NCBI GenBank assembly: GCA_965140775.1
Contig: OZ223471.1
Location: 1 to 64,000, forward strand
From: UBA6244 sp965140775
GTDB lineage: Bacteria; Bacteroidota; Bacteroidia; Bacteroidales; F082
Length of the DNA stretch: 64,000 nucleotides
Reading direction: 5' to 3'
This document shows positions 16,322 through 25,109 of the stretch, piece after piece. A model generated the notes under the pieces. The model saw nothing but the letters and a program-made list of their open reading frames with translations, was not told where the DNA came from and made no database searches. Position 1 is the stretch's first letter. Each line of letters starts with the position of its first letter. The translations under genes were made by a program, and so were the position numbers.

Positions 16322-18223
16322 ATGAGCGACCAGATTACACACGAGTGCGGCATTGCTTTAATCAGGCTACTTAAACCACTTGAGTACTACCTGGCCAAAT
16401 ACGGAACCTCCATATATGGCTTGCAAAAAATGCATCTGCTCATGCAGAAACAACATAACCGTGGACAAGATGGTGCGGGAATAGCCGAAATAAAACTCGA
16501 CCTCCCGCCCGGAAAGCGCTACATCACCCGCGAACGTAACAACTCCGGAACGCCCATAAAGGATTTATTCAACGACATCTACGACAAGCTTCACCAAATT
16601 ACCAAAGATAACCCTAAGCGTCTGAGCGACGTAAACTGGCTTAAGGAAAATGCCGACTTTACCGGAGAACTCTTTCTCGGACATCTGCGTTATGGTACGT
16701 TCGGTGGTAATTCTATCCGCCACCTGCATCCGTTGGTTCGGGCCAATAACTGGAAAACCCGCAACCTTGTTCTGGCCGGGAATTTTAACATGACCAACAC
16801 CTCCGAGTTGTTTCAGCAATTGGTCGATTTGGGTCAGTATCCGGTGGAAACATCAGATACCGTGACCGTACTGGAAAAAATCGGGCATTTTTTGGATGAG
16901 GAAAACGAACGTATCTACCGTAAATACAAGGAGCAAGGTTTGGACAAAAAGGCCATCACCGACTACATCACCAACAACATCAACATTGGAGATATTTTGC
17001 AGGAATCGGCCAAAAAATGGGATGGCGGTTATGTGATTGGCGGTTTGCTGGGTCATGGCGATGCTTTCGTGATGCGCGACCCCAATGGTATTCGTCCGGC
17101 ATTTTACTACATGGACGACGAAATTATTGTTGCGGCTTCCGAACGACCTGTTATTCAAACCGCGTTCAACTTGAGTGAGGAAGAGGTGAAAGAGCTGAGC
17201 CCGGGCCATGCTTTGATTGTGAAGAAAAACGGAAGTATATCACTCACCCCATTCACCGAACCCAAACCTGTAAAAGCCTGCTCATTCGAGCGTATTTACT
17301 TCTCAAGGGGTACCGACAAAGATATATACGCCGAACGAAAGAAATTGGGTTGGCTCATTACACCTACCGTACTCGAAGAAATTGATTACGACCTCCAAAA
17401 CACCATTTTTTCCTATATTCCCAATACCGCCTCGGTGGCCTTTCAGGGCATGATGGACAGGGTGCACCAATTTTCGGCTGAGCAAATTAAAGATAAGCTG
17501 TTGGCCTCCAAAGGCACCTGCGACAAGCAAGCCCTCGACCAATTGTTTGCCTTTCAACCCCGTGTGGAAGCCATCGCTGTGAAAGATGCCAAACTACGTA
17601 CCTTCATAACACAAGATAACCAACGCGACGACCTCGTGGGACACGTTTATGACGTAACCTATGGTGTGGTCAATAAACATGTGGATACCCTCGTGGTGCT
17701 CGACGATTCCATTGTTCGTGGTACTACACTGAAACAGAGTATTATACGTATTCTCGACCGACTGAAACCCAAAAAAATTATTGTGGTTTCCTCCGCACCT
17801 CAGATCCGCTATCCCGATTGTTATGGCATCGACATGGCGCGTTTGGGCGATTTTGTGGCCTTTAAAGCCACCATCGAGTTGCTCAAAGAAACCCATCAGG
17901 AAAAAATCATCAACGAGGTGTATAAAAAGTGTAAGGAACAGCAGAAATTACCCAAAGAAGAGGTGGTGAATTTTGTGAAAGATATTTACCGTCCGTTTAC
18001 AGCGCGACAGATATCCGATAAAATTGCACAATTGGTTACTGCACAGGGGGTTAATGCCAAAGTACAGGTGATTTATCAAAGTGTTGAAGCTCTCCATGAA
18101 GCCATTCCGGAACACACCGGCGATTGGTATTTTACCGGCGACTACCCCACACCCGGAGGAAATAAGGTGGTGAATCAAGCCTTCATCAATTATATCGAAG
18201 GAGTAAATAAACGGGCTTATTAG
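16322..18223 (+). CDS. Amidophosphoribosyltransferase-like protein, long form
   Basis: Class II glutamine amidotransferase joined to a phosphoribosyltransferase, the layout of PurF, which makes phosphoribosylamine in purine synthesis. The likely nucleophile is Cys9 in ITHECGIALI, after an 8-residue propeptide. QHNRGQDGAG and GELFLGHLRYGTFG belong to the glutaminase half, and the PRPP loop is LVVLDDSIVRGTT at about residue 460. At 633 residues it is well above the usual 470-510 of PurF, with extra sequence inside the glutaminase half and at the C-terminus. Bacteroidota often carry such a long form besides a standard PurF. Whether this copy is the main purine enzyme is unclear, so no symbol is given. 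Confidence 0.85.
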   Translation: MSDQITHECGIALIRLLKPLEYYLAKYGTSIYGLQKMHLLMQKQHNRGQDGAGIAEIKLDLPPGKRYITRERNNSGTPIKDLFNDIYDKLHQITKDNPKRLSDVNWLKENADFTGELFLGHLRYGTFGGNSIRHLHPLVRANNWKTRNLVLAGNFNMTNTSELFQQLVDLGQYPVETSDTVTVLEKIGHFLDEENERIYRKYKEQGLDKKAITDYITNNINIGDILQESAKKWDGGYVIGGLLGHGDAFVMRDPNGIRPAFYYMDDEIIVAASERPVIQTAFNLSEEEVKELSPGHALIVKKNGSISLTPFTEPKPVKACSFERIYFSRGTDKDIYAERKKLGWLITPTVLEEIDYDLQNTIFSYIPNTASVAFQGMMDRVHQFSAEQIKDKLLASKGTCDKQALDQLFAFQPRVEAIAVKDAKLRTFITQDNQRDDLVGHVYDVTYGVVNKHVDTLVVLDDSIVRGTTLKQSIIRILDRLKPKKIIVVSSAPQIRYPDCYGIDMARLGDFVAFKATIELLKETHQEKIINEVYKKCKEQQKLPKEEVVNFVKDIYRPFTARQISDKIAQLVTAQGVNAKVQVIYQSVEALHEAIPEHTGDWYFTGDYPTPGGNKVVNQAFINYIEGVNKRAY

Positions 18224-18284
18224 TTTTAAACTGTTGTGAACAACCTTGGTTAATAGTTTGTTAACAACTCCGCATTGAATTTTC

Positions 18285-18316
18285 TTGACAAAAGGTGGTT
18301 GCCTGCAGTAATTTTG
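18285..18316 (+). promoter_or_regulatory. Promoter for the candidate ncRNA (TTG and TAATTTTG boxes)
   Basis: TTG at 18285-18287 and an exact -7 box TAATTTTG at 18309-18316 are separated by 21 bases, close to the spacing expected in Bacteroidota promoters. Transcription should start near 18322. Confidence 0.6.
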
Positions 18317-18321
18317 AAGCA

Positions 18322-18665
18322 GCCAGTGAGGATACCCGCTGTTGCTGCGTGGGATGCCGGATGCAGGGTGGCGAAAGCCAGATCGGCAAAAAGCAAGCCC
18401 GAAGGCTCTTTAAATAGAGCGAATCGACGGTGAAAACCGGACTGATTCACCTGACAGGATTTCGCAAGAAACTGAAATTCAGAAGGCAGACAACGCCGGA
18501 GGGGTTACGGAGAAATCCAACACTTCAAGCCGGGTACTGTAAAAGTCGCTCTACGGAGTGTGCCGAACGGTGAGCGGAACATCCAACTGACCACAAGTCG
18601 ATAAGCTAAGGCTTGAAGACGAGTGAACAGGGAATGTGTTGATAAAGCAGGTTCCCTGTTTTTTT
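18322..18665 (+). ncRNA. Candidate structured non-coding RNA, about 340 nt, family not recognised
   Basis: A promoter precedes it and a strong terminator ends it, and no protein gene fits between. The sequence is more GC-rich than its flanks and packed with hairpins closed by GNRA-type or similar tetraloops: TGGC-GAAA-GCCA (18369-18380), AGCC-CGAA-GGCT (18396-18407), CGGT-GAAA-ACCG (18428-18439, extended by GAATC/GATTC) and TTTC-GCAA-GAAA (18460-18471). A perfect 9-bp long-range helix pairs CTTCAAGCC (18523-18531) with GGCTTGAAG (18610-18618). I looked for the RNase P core, tmRNA ends and 4.5S RNA motifs and saw none. It could be a described family I do not recognise, or a new class. A cis role on the flanking purF-like or cvpA gene is unlikely, because it has its own promoter and terminator. 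Confidence 0.65.
18626..18665 (+). terminator. Rho-independent terminator of the candidate ncRNA
   Basis: Perfect 9-bp stem AACAGGGAA (18626-18634) / TTCCCTGTT (18652-18660), followed by seven T residues ending at 18665, just before the convergent cvpA stop. Confidence 0.85.
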
Positions 18666-18668
18666 ATG

Positions 18669-19208
18669 TTAATACACTTCGTCCAGAATTTCCTCTTTGG
18701 TGGGAATATCAAATTTAAAATTGGTGGTTTTTATCCAGGAATACAATTTCGGGGCAATGGACTCCACCGGCCCGTAAAAAATGGATTTCTCACAGGTTTC
18801 CTTTTTAAAAATACTTCGGTTGGTGTCGAAGTAATTGATAATGAATATCATGATGCTAAGTACCAGAGCGCCTTTGAGAAGACCAAAAATGGCGCCGGCC
18901 AGTTTATTGAAAAAACCGAGCAGCAGGATGTCGATAAATTTCTGAAGGGCTTTTCCCACCGCTATCACCACCACTACCACCACCAAAAAAGTGACAATAA
19001 AAGCAATGGCAGCCATATATTCCGGATCGATGGTAAACCACTTGTTTAATAAATCGGCAGCCAGATCGGAGAAATAAAATGCGAAATACAGCCCTAAAAT
19101 CAAGGCCGCCAAGCTGGCTACTTCGATGATAATTCCTTTTTTAAAACCATTGTAAGCAAACAACAACAGCGGAACAAGAAATATGATGTCGAGAATATTC
19201 ACCTCCAT
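18669..19208 (-). CDS. CvpA family membrane protein
   Basis: 179 residues with four predicted membrane helices in the CvpA pattern: the start NILDIIFLVPLLLFAYNGFKKG, then an ALILGLYFAFYF helix, then FIVTFLVVVVVVIAVGKAL, then GAIFGLLKGALVLSIMIFI. CvpA homologues are needed for colicin V production and for envelope stress tolerance in enterics; the molecular role is unsettled. It lies 7 bases after the MlaF-like ATPase gene on the same strand, so it is very likely the third gene of that operon, which supports an envelope role. Confidence 0.85.
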   Translation of the reverse strand: MEVNILDIIFLVPLLLFAYNGFKKGIIIEVASLAALILGLYFAFYFSDLAADLLNKWFTIDPEYMAAIAFIVTFLVVVVVVIAVGKALQKFIDILLLGFFNKLAGAIFGLLKGALVLSIMIFIINYFDTNRSIFKKETCEKSIFYGPVESIAPKLYSWIKTTNFKFDIPTKEEILDEVY

Positions 19209-19215
19209 AAGCTGT

Positions 19216-19968
19216 TTATTTTGAGGGTTTTAATCTGCGGGTAAGTTCGGTGGAAAAAACAAAATCGTTGAGCTCTTTGTTGGTAGTTTCGAGGATGCCT
19301 TTGTGATCGCCTTCCCACCACAATTCGCCTTTGTAGATATAGGCAATTTTTTGACCAATCTGCAACACCGAGTTCATGTCGTGGGTATTAATTACGGTGG
19401 TCATTTGAAACTTTTCGGTGAGTTCCGAAATCAGTTCATCGATTACCTCAGCTGTTTTGGGGTCGAGGCCCGAGTTGGGCTCATCGCAAAATAAATACTT
19501 GGGATTGAGGGCAATAGCTCGGGCTATGGCCACACGTTTTACCATGCCGCCACTAATTTCCGAAGGATATTTGGCATTCACATTTTGCAAGTTTACATGC
19601 CCCAACACTTCATTTACCCGCGCACGTTTTTCTTCCAGCGACTGATTGGTAAACATGTTGAGTGGAAACATCACATTTTCTTCCACGGTATAGGAATCGA
19701 AAAGTGCCCCACCCTGAAAGAGTACGCCCATCTCCTGACGCACGGTTTTTTGTTTCTTGCCCTTCAGGTTCGAAAAACGCCGGCCATCGAAATCAATTTC
19801 TCCTTCATCAATATCGAGCAAGCCAATGCAACATTTCATGAGCACCGTTTTGCCGGAGCCACTTTGACCGATAATGAGGTTGGTTTTTCCTTTCTCAAAG
19901 GTTGTGTTGATGTTTTTAAGCACTTGCTGGCCGTCGAACGACTTGGATATGTTTTTTACTTCGATCAT
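19216..19968 (-). CDS. ABC transporter ATPase, MlaF-like (phospholipid/organic-solvent transport)
   Basis: 250 residues from the ATG at 19968 (MIEVKNISKSFDGQQVLKN). The open frame extends further upstream, but that part overlaps the permease gene and is not protein-like. Walker A is IIGQSGSGKTVLMKC, the signature motif is YPSEISGGMVKRVAIARA, Walker B is YLFCDEPNSGLDP, and NTHDMNSVLQ carries the switch His. It pairs with the MlaE-like permease by an ATGA overlap, showing translational coupling. The pair is the inner-membrane core of an Mla-type system that moves lipids between membranes. An MlaD-type substrate-binding gene is not in this cluster. Confidence 0.93.
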   Translation of the reverse strand: MIEVKNISKSFDGQQVLKNINTTFEKGKTNLIIGQSGSGKTVLMKCCIGLLDIDEGEIDFDGRRFSNLKGKKQKTVRQEMGVLFQGGALFDSYTVEENVMFPLNMFTNQSLEEKRARVNEVLGHVNLQNVNAKYPSEISGGMVKRVAIARAIALNPKYLFCDEPNSGLDPKTAEVIDELISELTEKFQMTTVINTHDMNSVLQIGQKIAYIYKGELWWEGDHKGILETTNKELNDFVFSTELTRRLKPSK

Positions 19969-20699
19969 GTGAGCAACATCTGGGTGAGTAGTAGGTCGAA
20001 TACAATAATCAGAATACTGCTGATAACCACGGCCTGGGTGCTGGCCTTGCCCACTTCCACCGAACCACCTTCCACGGTATAGCCTTTGTATCCGGCCACC
20101 GACGCGAGAATAAATGCAAATACCAGGGTTTTGATGAGTGCGTAAGTGATGGAGAACGGATCCCAAAACGATTGAAGTCCGTCGATAAAAGCTACCGAAG
20201 TTACCTGTCCGGTAACCACCACGGCAAACCATCCGCCAAACAAGCCGATACCCATCGAAAAGATAATCAGGATGGGATTGTAAATCATGGCAGCGGTGAT
20301 TTTGGGCAGAATGAGGTAGTTGGCCGGATTAATGCCCATCACCTCCAGGGCATCGATTTGTTCCGTAACGCGCATGGTGCCAATTTCGGAAGCTATACTC
20401 GACCCCACTTTTCCAACCAGAATCAAACTGATGATGGTGGGCGAAAATTCCAGAATCATCATTTGCTTGGTGGTATATCCAATGAGCCACATGGGCACCA
20501 GCGGATTGTCGATATTGTAGGCCGTTTGCAACGCAATGATGCCCCCGGTAAACAACGAAATAAAGGCCACCAGACCAATGGAGCTAACGCCAAGAGCTTG
20601 AAAATCAATAATCAACTGTTTTCTGAACACACGTCCTTTGTCAGGTCGTTTGAACGCCTGAAATATGATGATGAGGTATTTGCCAATTTCGCTAATCAT
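19965..20699 (-). CDS. MlaE family permease of a lipid ABC transporter
   Basis: 244 residues. The MlaE/YrbE family is recognised from GLVAFISLFTGGIIALQTAYNI, the conserved GKVGSSIASEIGTMRVTEQI and IDALEVMGINPANYLILPK cytoplasmic segments, and several hydrophobic helices. It acts in the inner membrane with the ATPase encoded next. Start at ATG 20699 (MISEIGKYLIIIFQAF). The stop overlaps the ATPase start by four bases. No clear promoter box was found just upstream. The AraC-type gene upstream on the same strand is 126 bases away. Confidence 0.93.
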   Translation of the reverse strand: MISEIGKYLIIIFQAFKRPDKGRVFRKQLIIDFQALGVSSIGLVAFISLFTGGIIALQTAYNIDNPLVPMWLIGYTTKQMMILEFSPTIISLILVGKVGSSIASEIGTMRVTEQIDALEVMGINPANYLILPKITAAMIYNPILIIFSMGIGLFGGWFAVVVTGQVTSVAFIDGLQSFWDPFSITYALIKTLVFAFILASVAGYKGYTVEGGSVEVGKASTQAVVISSILIIVFDLLLTQMLLT

Positions 20700-20825
20700 G
20701 GTAATAATCTAAGGGCTAAGGTAGTTGTTTTTTATCAACTGAATGGGGCATTTCGGTAAATTCTTCTTTTGAATAACGGTGGTTACCCAAAATTATTTGA
20801 TCGTGGCTGCCAACGTTGGACGCTG

Positions 20826-21413
20826 TCATTCATGAATATCCTTTCCGAGGTTTTCGATGGCCACCCTGAATTTGGCCGGATGCTTTTTAAATTCCGAAAC
20901 CGAAACCCTCGTAACACTTTTAAATTGAGTAGAAAGGTATTGCACACTGCTATATCCCATCATAAAAGCTATTTCACTCAGGGTAAGTTCGTCCTCTTCG
21001 ATCAGCAGTTTTATTTTTTCAATTTTTTGCAGAATAATATATTTTTCCAATGTAATGCCTTCGTATTTGCTGAAAACCGATGACAGGTAAGGGTAGGTTT
21101 TACCAAATTTACCCACCAAATAATCAGAATTGCGAACCATGGCATTGAATGTGGTGTGGTGCACCAATGAAATAACCGCACGCCGGATTTCGTCCACCAA
21201 TAGGCCTTCCTTATTTTTTATACGCGTAAAACCACCGGATTCCAACATCTTCTCGATGGCCTCCATGGGTGTTTTGTCAGGGTTGAAACGAATCACGACT
21301 TCACCCAACGCAATTTTAACTACCTTTACACCCATGGCTTCCAAATCCATTTGCACTACACGAATGCAGCAATCGGAAATCATGTTGTTGAGATGTAGGG
21401 TGCATTTATTCAT
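20826..21413 (-). CDS. AraC-type HTH regulator with an HMA-like N-terminal domain
   Basis: About 195 residues from ATG 21413. The C-terminal half is an AraC-type helix-turn-helix (LEKYIILQKIEKIKLLIEE, then LTLSEIAFMMGYSSVQYLST, then FKSVTRVSVSEFKKHP). The N-terminal 60 residues look like a ferredoxin-fold metal-binding HMA domain without the usual CxxC: MISDCCIRVVQMDLEAMG, then VKIALGEVVIRF. Family members with this layout often stand next to copper or other heavy-metal genes in Bacteroidota, so a metal-sensing role is likely but not shown. It is divergent from porZ, with about 120 bases between. A promoter box ends only 6 bases before the chosen start, so the mRNA may be leaderless. Confidence 0.85.
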   Translation of the reverse strand: MNKCTLHLNNMISDCCIRVVQMDLEAMGVKVVKIALGEVVIRFNPDKTPMEAIEKMLESGGFTRIKNKEGLLVDEIRRAVISLVHHTTFNAMVRNSDYLVGKFGKTYPYLSSVFSKYEGITLEKYIILQKIEKIKLLIEEDELTLSEIAFMMGYSSVQYLSTQFKSVTRVSVSEFKKHPAKFRVAIENLGKDIHE

Positions 21414-21419
21414 GATGCA

Positions 21420-21427
21420 CAAAAATA
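21420..21427 (-). promoter_or_regulatory. -7 promoter box for the AraC-type gene
   Basis: Minus-strand TATTTTTG, an exact consensus match, placed only 6 bases upstream of the ATG at 21413. Confidence 0.45.
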
Positions 21428-21533
21428 GCAATATTACCTCATGTCAAATAAATGTTAACCCACAGCGATGTTGTTTTATTTACAATAAATAAGGTAATTT
21501 GCAGTTAATACTAAACTTAAAATCATACCAAAG

Positions 21534-23870
21534 ATGGTACATATAAAACGCATTTCCCTTTTTATTATTCTTATTTTCATTATAACGGGTATTTCGGCTC
21601 AGGATACGGGCATTGGTTCGTGGCGTACACACCTGCCTTACAGCAATGTAATCGATGTGGCCCTGGTACACAACTCGGTGTATGCAGCCACACCCTACAG
21701 CATGTTCATATTCAACCAGGACGACAACAGCGTTGTGCTTTTTGATAAAGTAAAGGGCTTGAGCGATGTGGGTATCAGTAAGATAGCTTACAACCCAACG
21801 GTGGACGCCCTGCTGGTAGCCTATACCAACGCCAACCTCGACATGGTATATCCCAATGGTAGCGTGATTAATATTTCTGATATCCGCGACAAGGAAATTT
21901 TAGGAAACAAAACCATCAACAACATCCTCATTAAAGATAAATATGCCTATTTATCGTGTGGTTTTGGGATTGTTGTAGTGGATATGCAACGTTTGGAAAT
22001 TTACGACACCTGGTACATGGGGCCTGAGGGCAATGCCTTTGATGTGCTCGACCTGACCTATAACGACACCTCTTTTTTTGCAGCTACCGAAAGTGGAGTA
22101 TATTTCGCAGATGTAAATGCCAACAACCTGGCCGACTACCAACAATGGACCAAGGATAACTCCATGAAATATCCCAACCTGAAATATAATCTGATAACTT
22201 CCTTTCAGGGAAATATCATTACCAACTATAAATCAACTCAATGGAAGTCCGACACCATGTTTATCTACAATGGAACCTCTTGGGATTACTTTGACAGAGA
22301 AATGAATTATGGCAGATACCAAATGAGGGTTTCTGAAAATGAGCTTCTTGTAGTAAATGAAGGATCCGTATCTGTGTTTAATAGCCAATTGGAAAAAATC
22401 CGGATTATTTATCGACCCTCCGACGTGGGATTACAACCTTTGTCTGCCATATCTGATAACAACTATTACTGGATTGGCGATAAATATGTTGGTTTGGCCA
22501 AGGTGTGGAATAACGGTTGGTCCGGTGAGTTTATTAAACCAAATGGCCCCGGCACCAAAAACATTTTCGACCTCGACTGTGGCGGCACCAATGTGTGGGT
22601 TGCTTCGGGAGGTCATGAGTCTGATTGGGGGAAAGGGTACATGATCGACGGCGTTTTTTCGTCAAAAGACGGCACCTGGACAACTCATAACCGTGGAAAC
22701 ACTCCGGCATTTGACACCATTTCGGATTATGTGACTGCCAAGGTAGATCCCAACAATTCTGACATTGCCTATATCGGCACCTGGGGTGGCGGGTTGCTTA
22801 AATTTGAAAACAACGAACTCACTCAAGTGTACGACAAGCAAAACTCAAGCCTGCAGCCCTGGACCAACGCACCTTCATTAACCATCGTCAGCGGACTTGA
22901 TTATGATGCCAACCACAACCTTTGGGCAGCCAACTCAGGTGCTCCCGATTTGTTGTCGGTGATGAAAAACAATGGCGAATGGGTTTCGTATAATCTGGGT
23001 AGCGGACAAAGCGGAAAAGACATTGCCCAACTCATGGTGGACGGTTACAACCAAAAATGGATAATCAAACGGTCGGACGGGTTCATCATCGTATTCAACG
23101 ACAACAACACGTTAGACGACCCAACGGACGATCAAACTAAAATTTTGCGTTCGACCCCCGGGTTGGGAAACATACCCGGAAACAAGGTATATTCGTTTGC
23201 CTCCGATCTGGATGGCGAAGTGTGGGTGGGCACCGACAAAGGCGTTTGTGTGTTTTATTCGCCCGAAAACATTTTTACCCCCGGCACCAATTACGATGCA
23301 CAACAAATACTTGTTCCGCGCAACGACGGATCCGGGTTGGCCGATATATTGCTCGAAACAGAACTGGTTACAGCCATTACCATTGATGGTGCCAACCGCA
23401 AATGGATAGGAACCGAGCGTACGGGGGTTTTCTTGTTTTCGCCCGACGGACAAGAGGAAATACACCATTTTACTGCCGAAAACAGCCCCTTGCTTTCCAA
23501 CCAAATTGTGAGCATCGGTATCGATCAGGATGGTGAGGTTTATATCGGAACCGCCAACGGACTGATTTCGTACCGGGGAACAGCAACCCCACCCAATCCC
23601 CCGGGCTCCAAAGTATATGCCTATCCCAATCCTGTGCGCGAAAATTACCATGGTGAAATAGCCATTAAAGGTTTGGTAAGCAACTCGCATATCAAGATTA
23701 CCGACACCTACGGAAACCTGGTTTACCAAACACTGAGCGAAGGCGGACAAGCTGTTTGGGATGGCAGAAATTTCGATGGACAGGAAGTGGCCACGGGCAT
23801 CTACATGGTGTTTGCCTTTACCGAAGACAAGGCAGAAAAGGTAGTTACCAAAATTTTAATTGTGAGATAA
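21534..23870 (+). CDS. porZ: PorZ, type IX secretion system surface component
   Basis: A 778-residue secreted protein with a signal peptide ending ITGISA-QD. The mature N-terminus IGSWRTHLPYSNVIDVAL and repeated propeller blades such as NSVYAATPYSMFIFNQDD match PorZ, which has two seven-bladed beta-propellers. A C-terminal T9SS sorting domain begins at about residue 695 (VYAYPNPVRENYHGEI) and ends GIYMVFAFTEDKAEKVV. In Porphyromonas gingivalis PorZ is exported by the T9SS and, as part of the PorU attachment complex, helps supply anionic LPS to which cargo is linked. Length is almost the same as the P. gingivalis protein. It is transcribed alone: divergent AraC gene upstream, terminator downstream. 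Confidence 0.88.
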   Translation: MVHIKRISLFIILIFIITGISAQDTGIGSWRTHLPYSNVIDVALVHNSVYAATPYSMFIFNQDDNSVVLFDKVKGLSDVGISKIAYNPTVDALLVAYTNANLDMVYPNGSVINISDIRDKEILGNKTINNILIKDKYAYLSCGFGIVVVDMQRLEIYDTWYMGPEGNAFDVLDLTYNDTSFFAATESGVYFADVNANNLADYQQWTKDNSMKYPNLKYNLITSFQGNIITNYKSTQWKSDTMFIYNGTSWDYFDREMNYGRYQMRVSENELLVVNEGSVSVFNSQLEKIRIIYRPSDVGLQPLSAISDNNYYWIGDKYVGLAKVWNNGWSGEFIKPNGPGTKNIFDLDCGGTNVWVASGGHESDWGKGYMIDGVFSSKDGTWTTHNRGNTPAFDTISDYVTAKVDPNNSDIAYIGTWGGGLLKFENNELTQVYDKQNSSLQPWTNAPSLTIVSGLDYDANHNLWAANSGAPDLLSVMKNNGEWVSYNLGSGQSGKDIAQLMVDGYNQKWIIKRSDGFIIVFNDNNTLDDPTDDQTKILRSTPGLGNIPGNKVYSFASDLDGEVWVGTDKGVCVFYSPENIFTPGTNYDAQQILVPRNDGSGLADILLETELVTAITIDGANRKWIGTERTGVFLFSPDGQEEIHHFTAENSPLLSNQIVSIGIDQDGEVYIGTANGLISYRGTATPPNPPGSKVYAYPNPVRENYHGEIAIKGLVSNSHIKITDTYGNLVYQTLSEGGQAVWDGRNFDGQEVATGIYMVFAFTEDKAEKVVTKILIVR

Positions 23871-23899
23871 ATGCCCTTAACGAGGGTGATATTCACAAC

Positions 23900-23945
23900 A
23901 AAAAAACGCTCCATGCACGCTTGCAAAGGGCGTTTTTTGTTTTTA
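23900..23945 (+). terminator. Rho-independent terminator after porZ
   Basis: An AAAAAACGC stem pairs with GCGTTTTTT across a loop of about 20 bases and is followed by a further T-rich stretch, 30 bases after the porZ stop. Confidence 0.65.
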
Positions 23946-24011
23946 TACAAGTTGATGTCATCTTTTCATTGATTTTTATACCTTTATGGCCGAGACTAAA
24001 AACGTACGACC

Positions 24012-25106
24012 ATGAAAGTTAAGCCCATTTACGCAAAGAGTCATCCCATATATCTGTTTGCGGCAGGTTTTATTGTCATTGCCGGTTTGCGCTACGCCGC
24101 ACCCATTATCAATCCGGTTTTAATGGCCATATTTATGAGTATCATCATTTACCAGCCCATTGATTTTTTGGTAAAGAAGAAGCTCAACAGAACTCTGGCC
24201 ATTCTGGTGGTCATGATTAGCTTGATTGGAGTTTTGTTCGGATTGAGTGTTGTCATCAGCCAATCCATGAAAAACTTCACCACCAATTTGCCACAATACA
24301 AAGAGAAAATGACCGAAGTTACCACCCAGGTAATTCATTGGGCCAACAACATGGGCATGAATATTTCGCCCGATGAAGTGTTGTCAAAATTTGGCGGTGG
24401 AGATGTATTTGGTTATGCTGCCAATTTCCTGACGGGTTTGGGTGGCGTGATGAGTCAGATTGTGTTGTTGATACTGGTGATTGTGTTTATAATTGGCGAA
24501 TCCACAAGCTTCTCCATCAAGCTGGAGGCCATTCTTAAAAAACCCGATCAGTCGATGACCAACCTGGGACTTATCACCAAAAAAGTAAGAAACTATTTGG
24601 GAATGAAAACCATTACGGGAAGTGTCGCCGGAATCATGGTAGCCATATTACTGTTGATTTTGGGGGTACCCTATGTTCCTATTTGGGCGTTGTTGGTATT
24701 TATATTTCGGTTTATTCCCAACATTGGTTCTACCATAGCTGCTATCCCCATTACACTGTTTGTGTTGGTTACCGATGGTTTGTCGGGGATGTTGTATGCC
24801 GGCATTGGTTATGGTGCCATTAATTTTGTAGTAGGACAATTGATTGAACCACGCTTTTTGGCCAAGGGCATGGATTTGAGCACGTTGGTGGTATTTCTGT
24901 CGTTGGTTTTCTGGGGCTGGATATTTGGCGACATTGGTATGTTGCTTTCGGTACCCATTACCATGGCCATCAAAGTTAGTTTGGGAAGCCGAAAGAACAC
25001 CGAGTGGATAGCCATCCTGTTGGGATCAGAAAAAAATGCCCGTGAGGCATTGGCTCACAGGCATCAGTTAAAGGTACAGCCTCCCGAAGAGGTAAACGAA
25101 AGCTAG
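24012..25106 (+). CDS. AI-2E family transporter (PerM-like membrane protein)
   Basis: 364 residues with about eight membrane helices in the family pattern. Two or three lie at the N-terminus (LFAAGFIVIAGLRYAAPII, NPVLMAIFMSIIIYQPIDF), followed by a soluble loop rich in charged residues (residues 85-125). Five more follow, including VAGIMVAILLLILGVPYVPI and the conserved FRFIPNIGSTIAAIPITL, then INFVVGQLIEPRFLAKGMDL. The family was named for TqsA autoinducer-2 export, but most members have other or unknown substrates, including ion antiport. The ATG at 24012 is the first Met. The gene ends 3 bases from the end of the convergent TPR gene. Confidence 0.88.
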   Translation: MKVKPIYAKSHPIYLFAAGFIVIAGLRYAAPIINPVLMAIFMSIIIYQPIDFLVKKKLNRTLAILVVMISLIGVLFGLSVVISQSMKNFTTNLPQYKEKMTEVTTQVIHWANNMGMNISPDEVLSKFGGGDVFGYAANFLTGLGGVMSQIVLLILVIVFIIGESTSFSIKLEAILKKPDQSMTNLGLITKKVRNYLGMKTITGSVAGIMVAILLLILGVPYVPIWALLVFIFRFIPNIGSTIAAIPITLFVLVTDGLSGMLYAGIGYGAINFVVGQLIEPRFLAKGMDLSTLVVFLSLVFWGWIFGDIGMLLSVPITMAIKVSLGSRKNTEWIAILLGSEKNAREALAHRHQLKVQPPEEVNES

Positions 25107-25109
25107 TAT

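Noticed and set aside
18322..18665. RNase P RNA, tmRNA, 4.5S RNA or cobalamin riboswitch
   Set aside because: The GAGGAAAGTCC core of RNase P, tRNA-like ends of tmRNA, the GGAAG loop of 4.5S RNA and B12-box-type sequence were all looked for and not found. Group II intron domain V was also considered but the expected hairpin is not convincing.
19969..20232. N-terminal extension of the MlaF-like ATPase
   Set aside because: The added 88 residues overlap the MlaE coding region in another frame and are not protein-like; the family start is at 19968.
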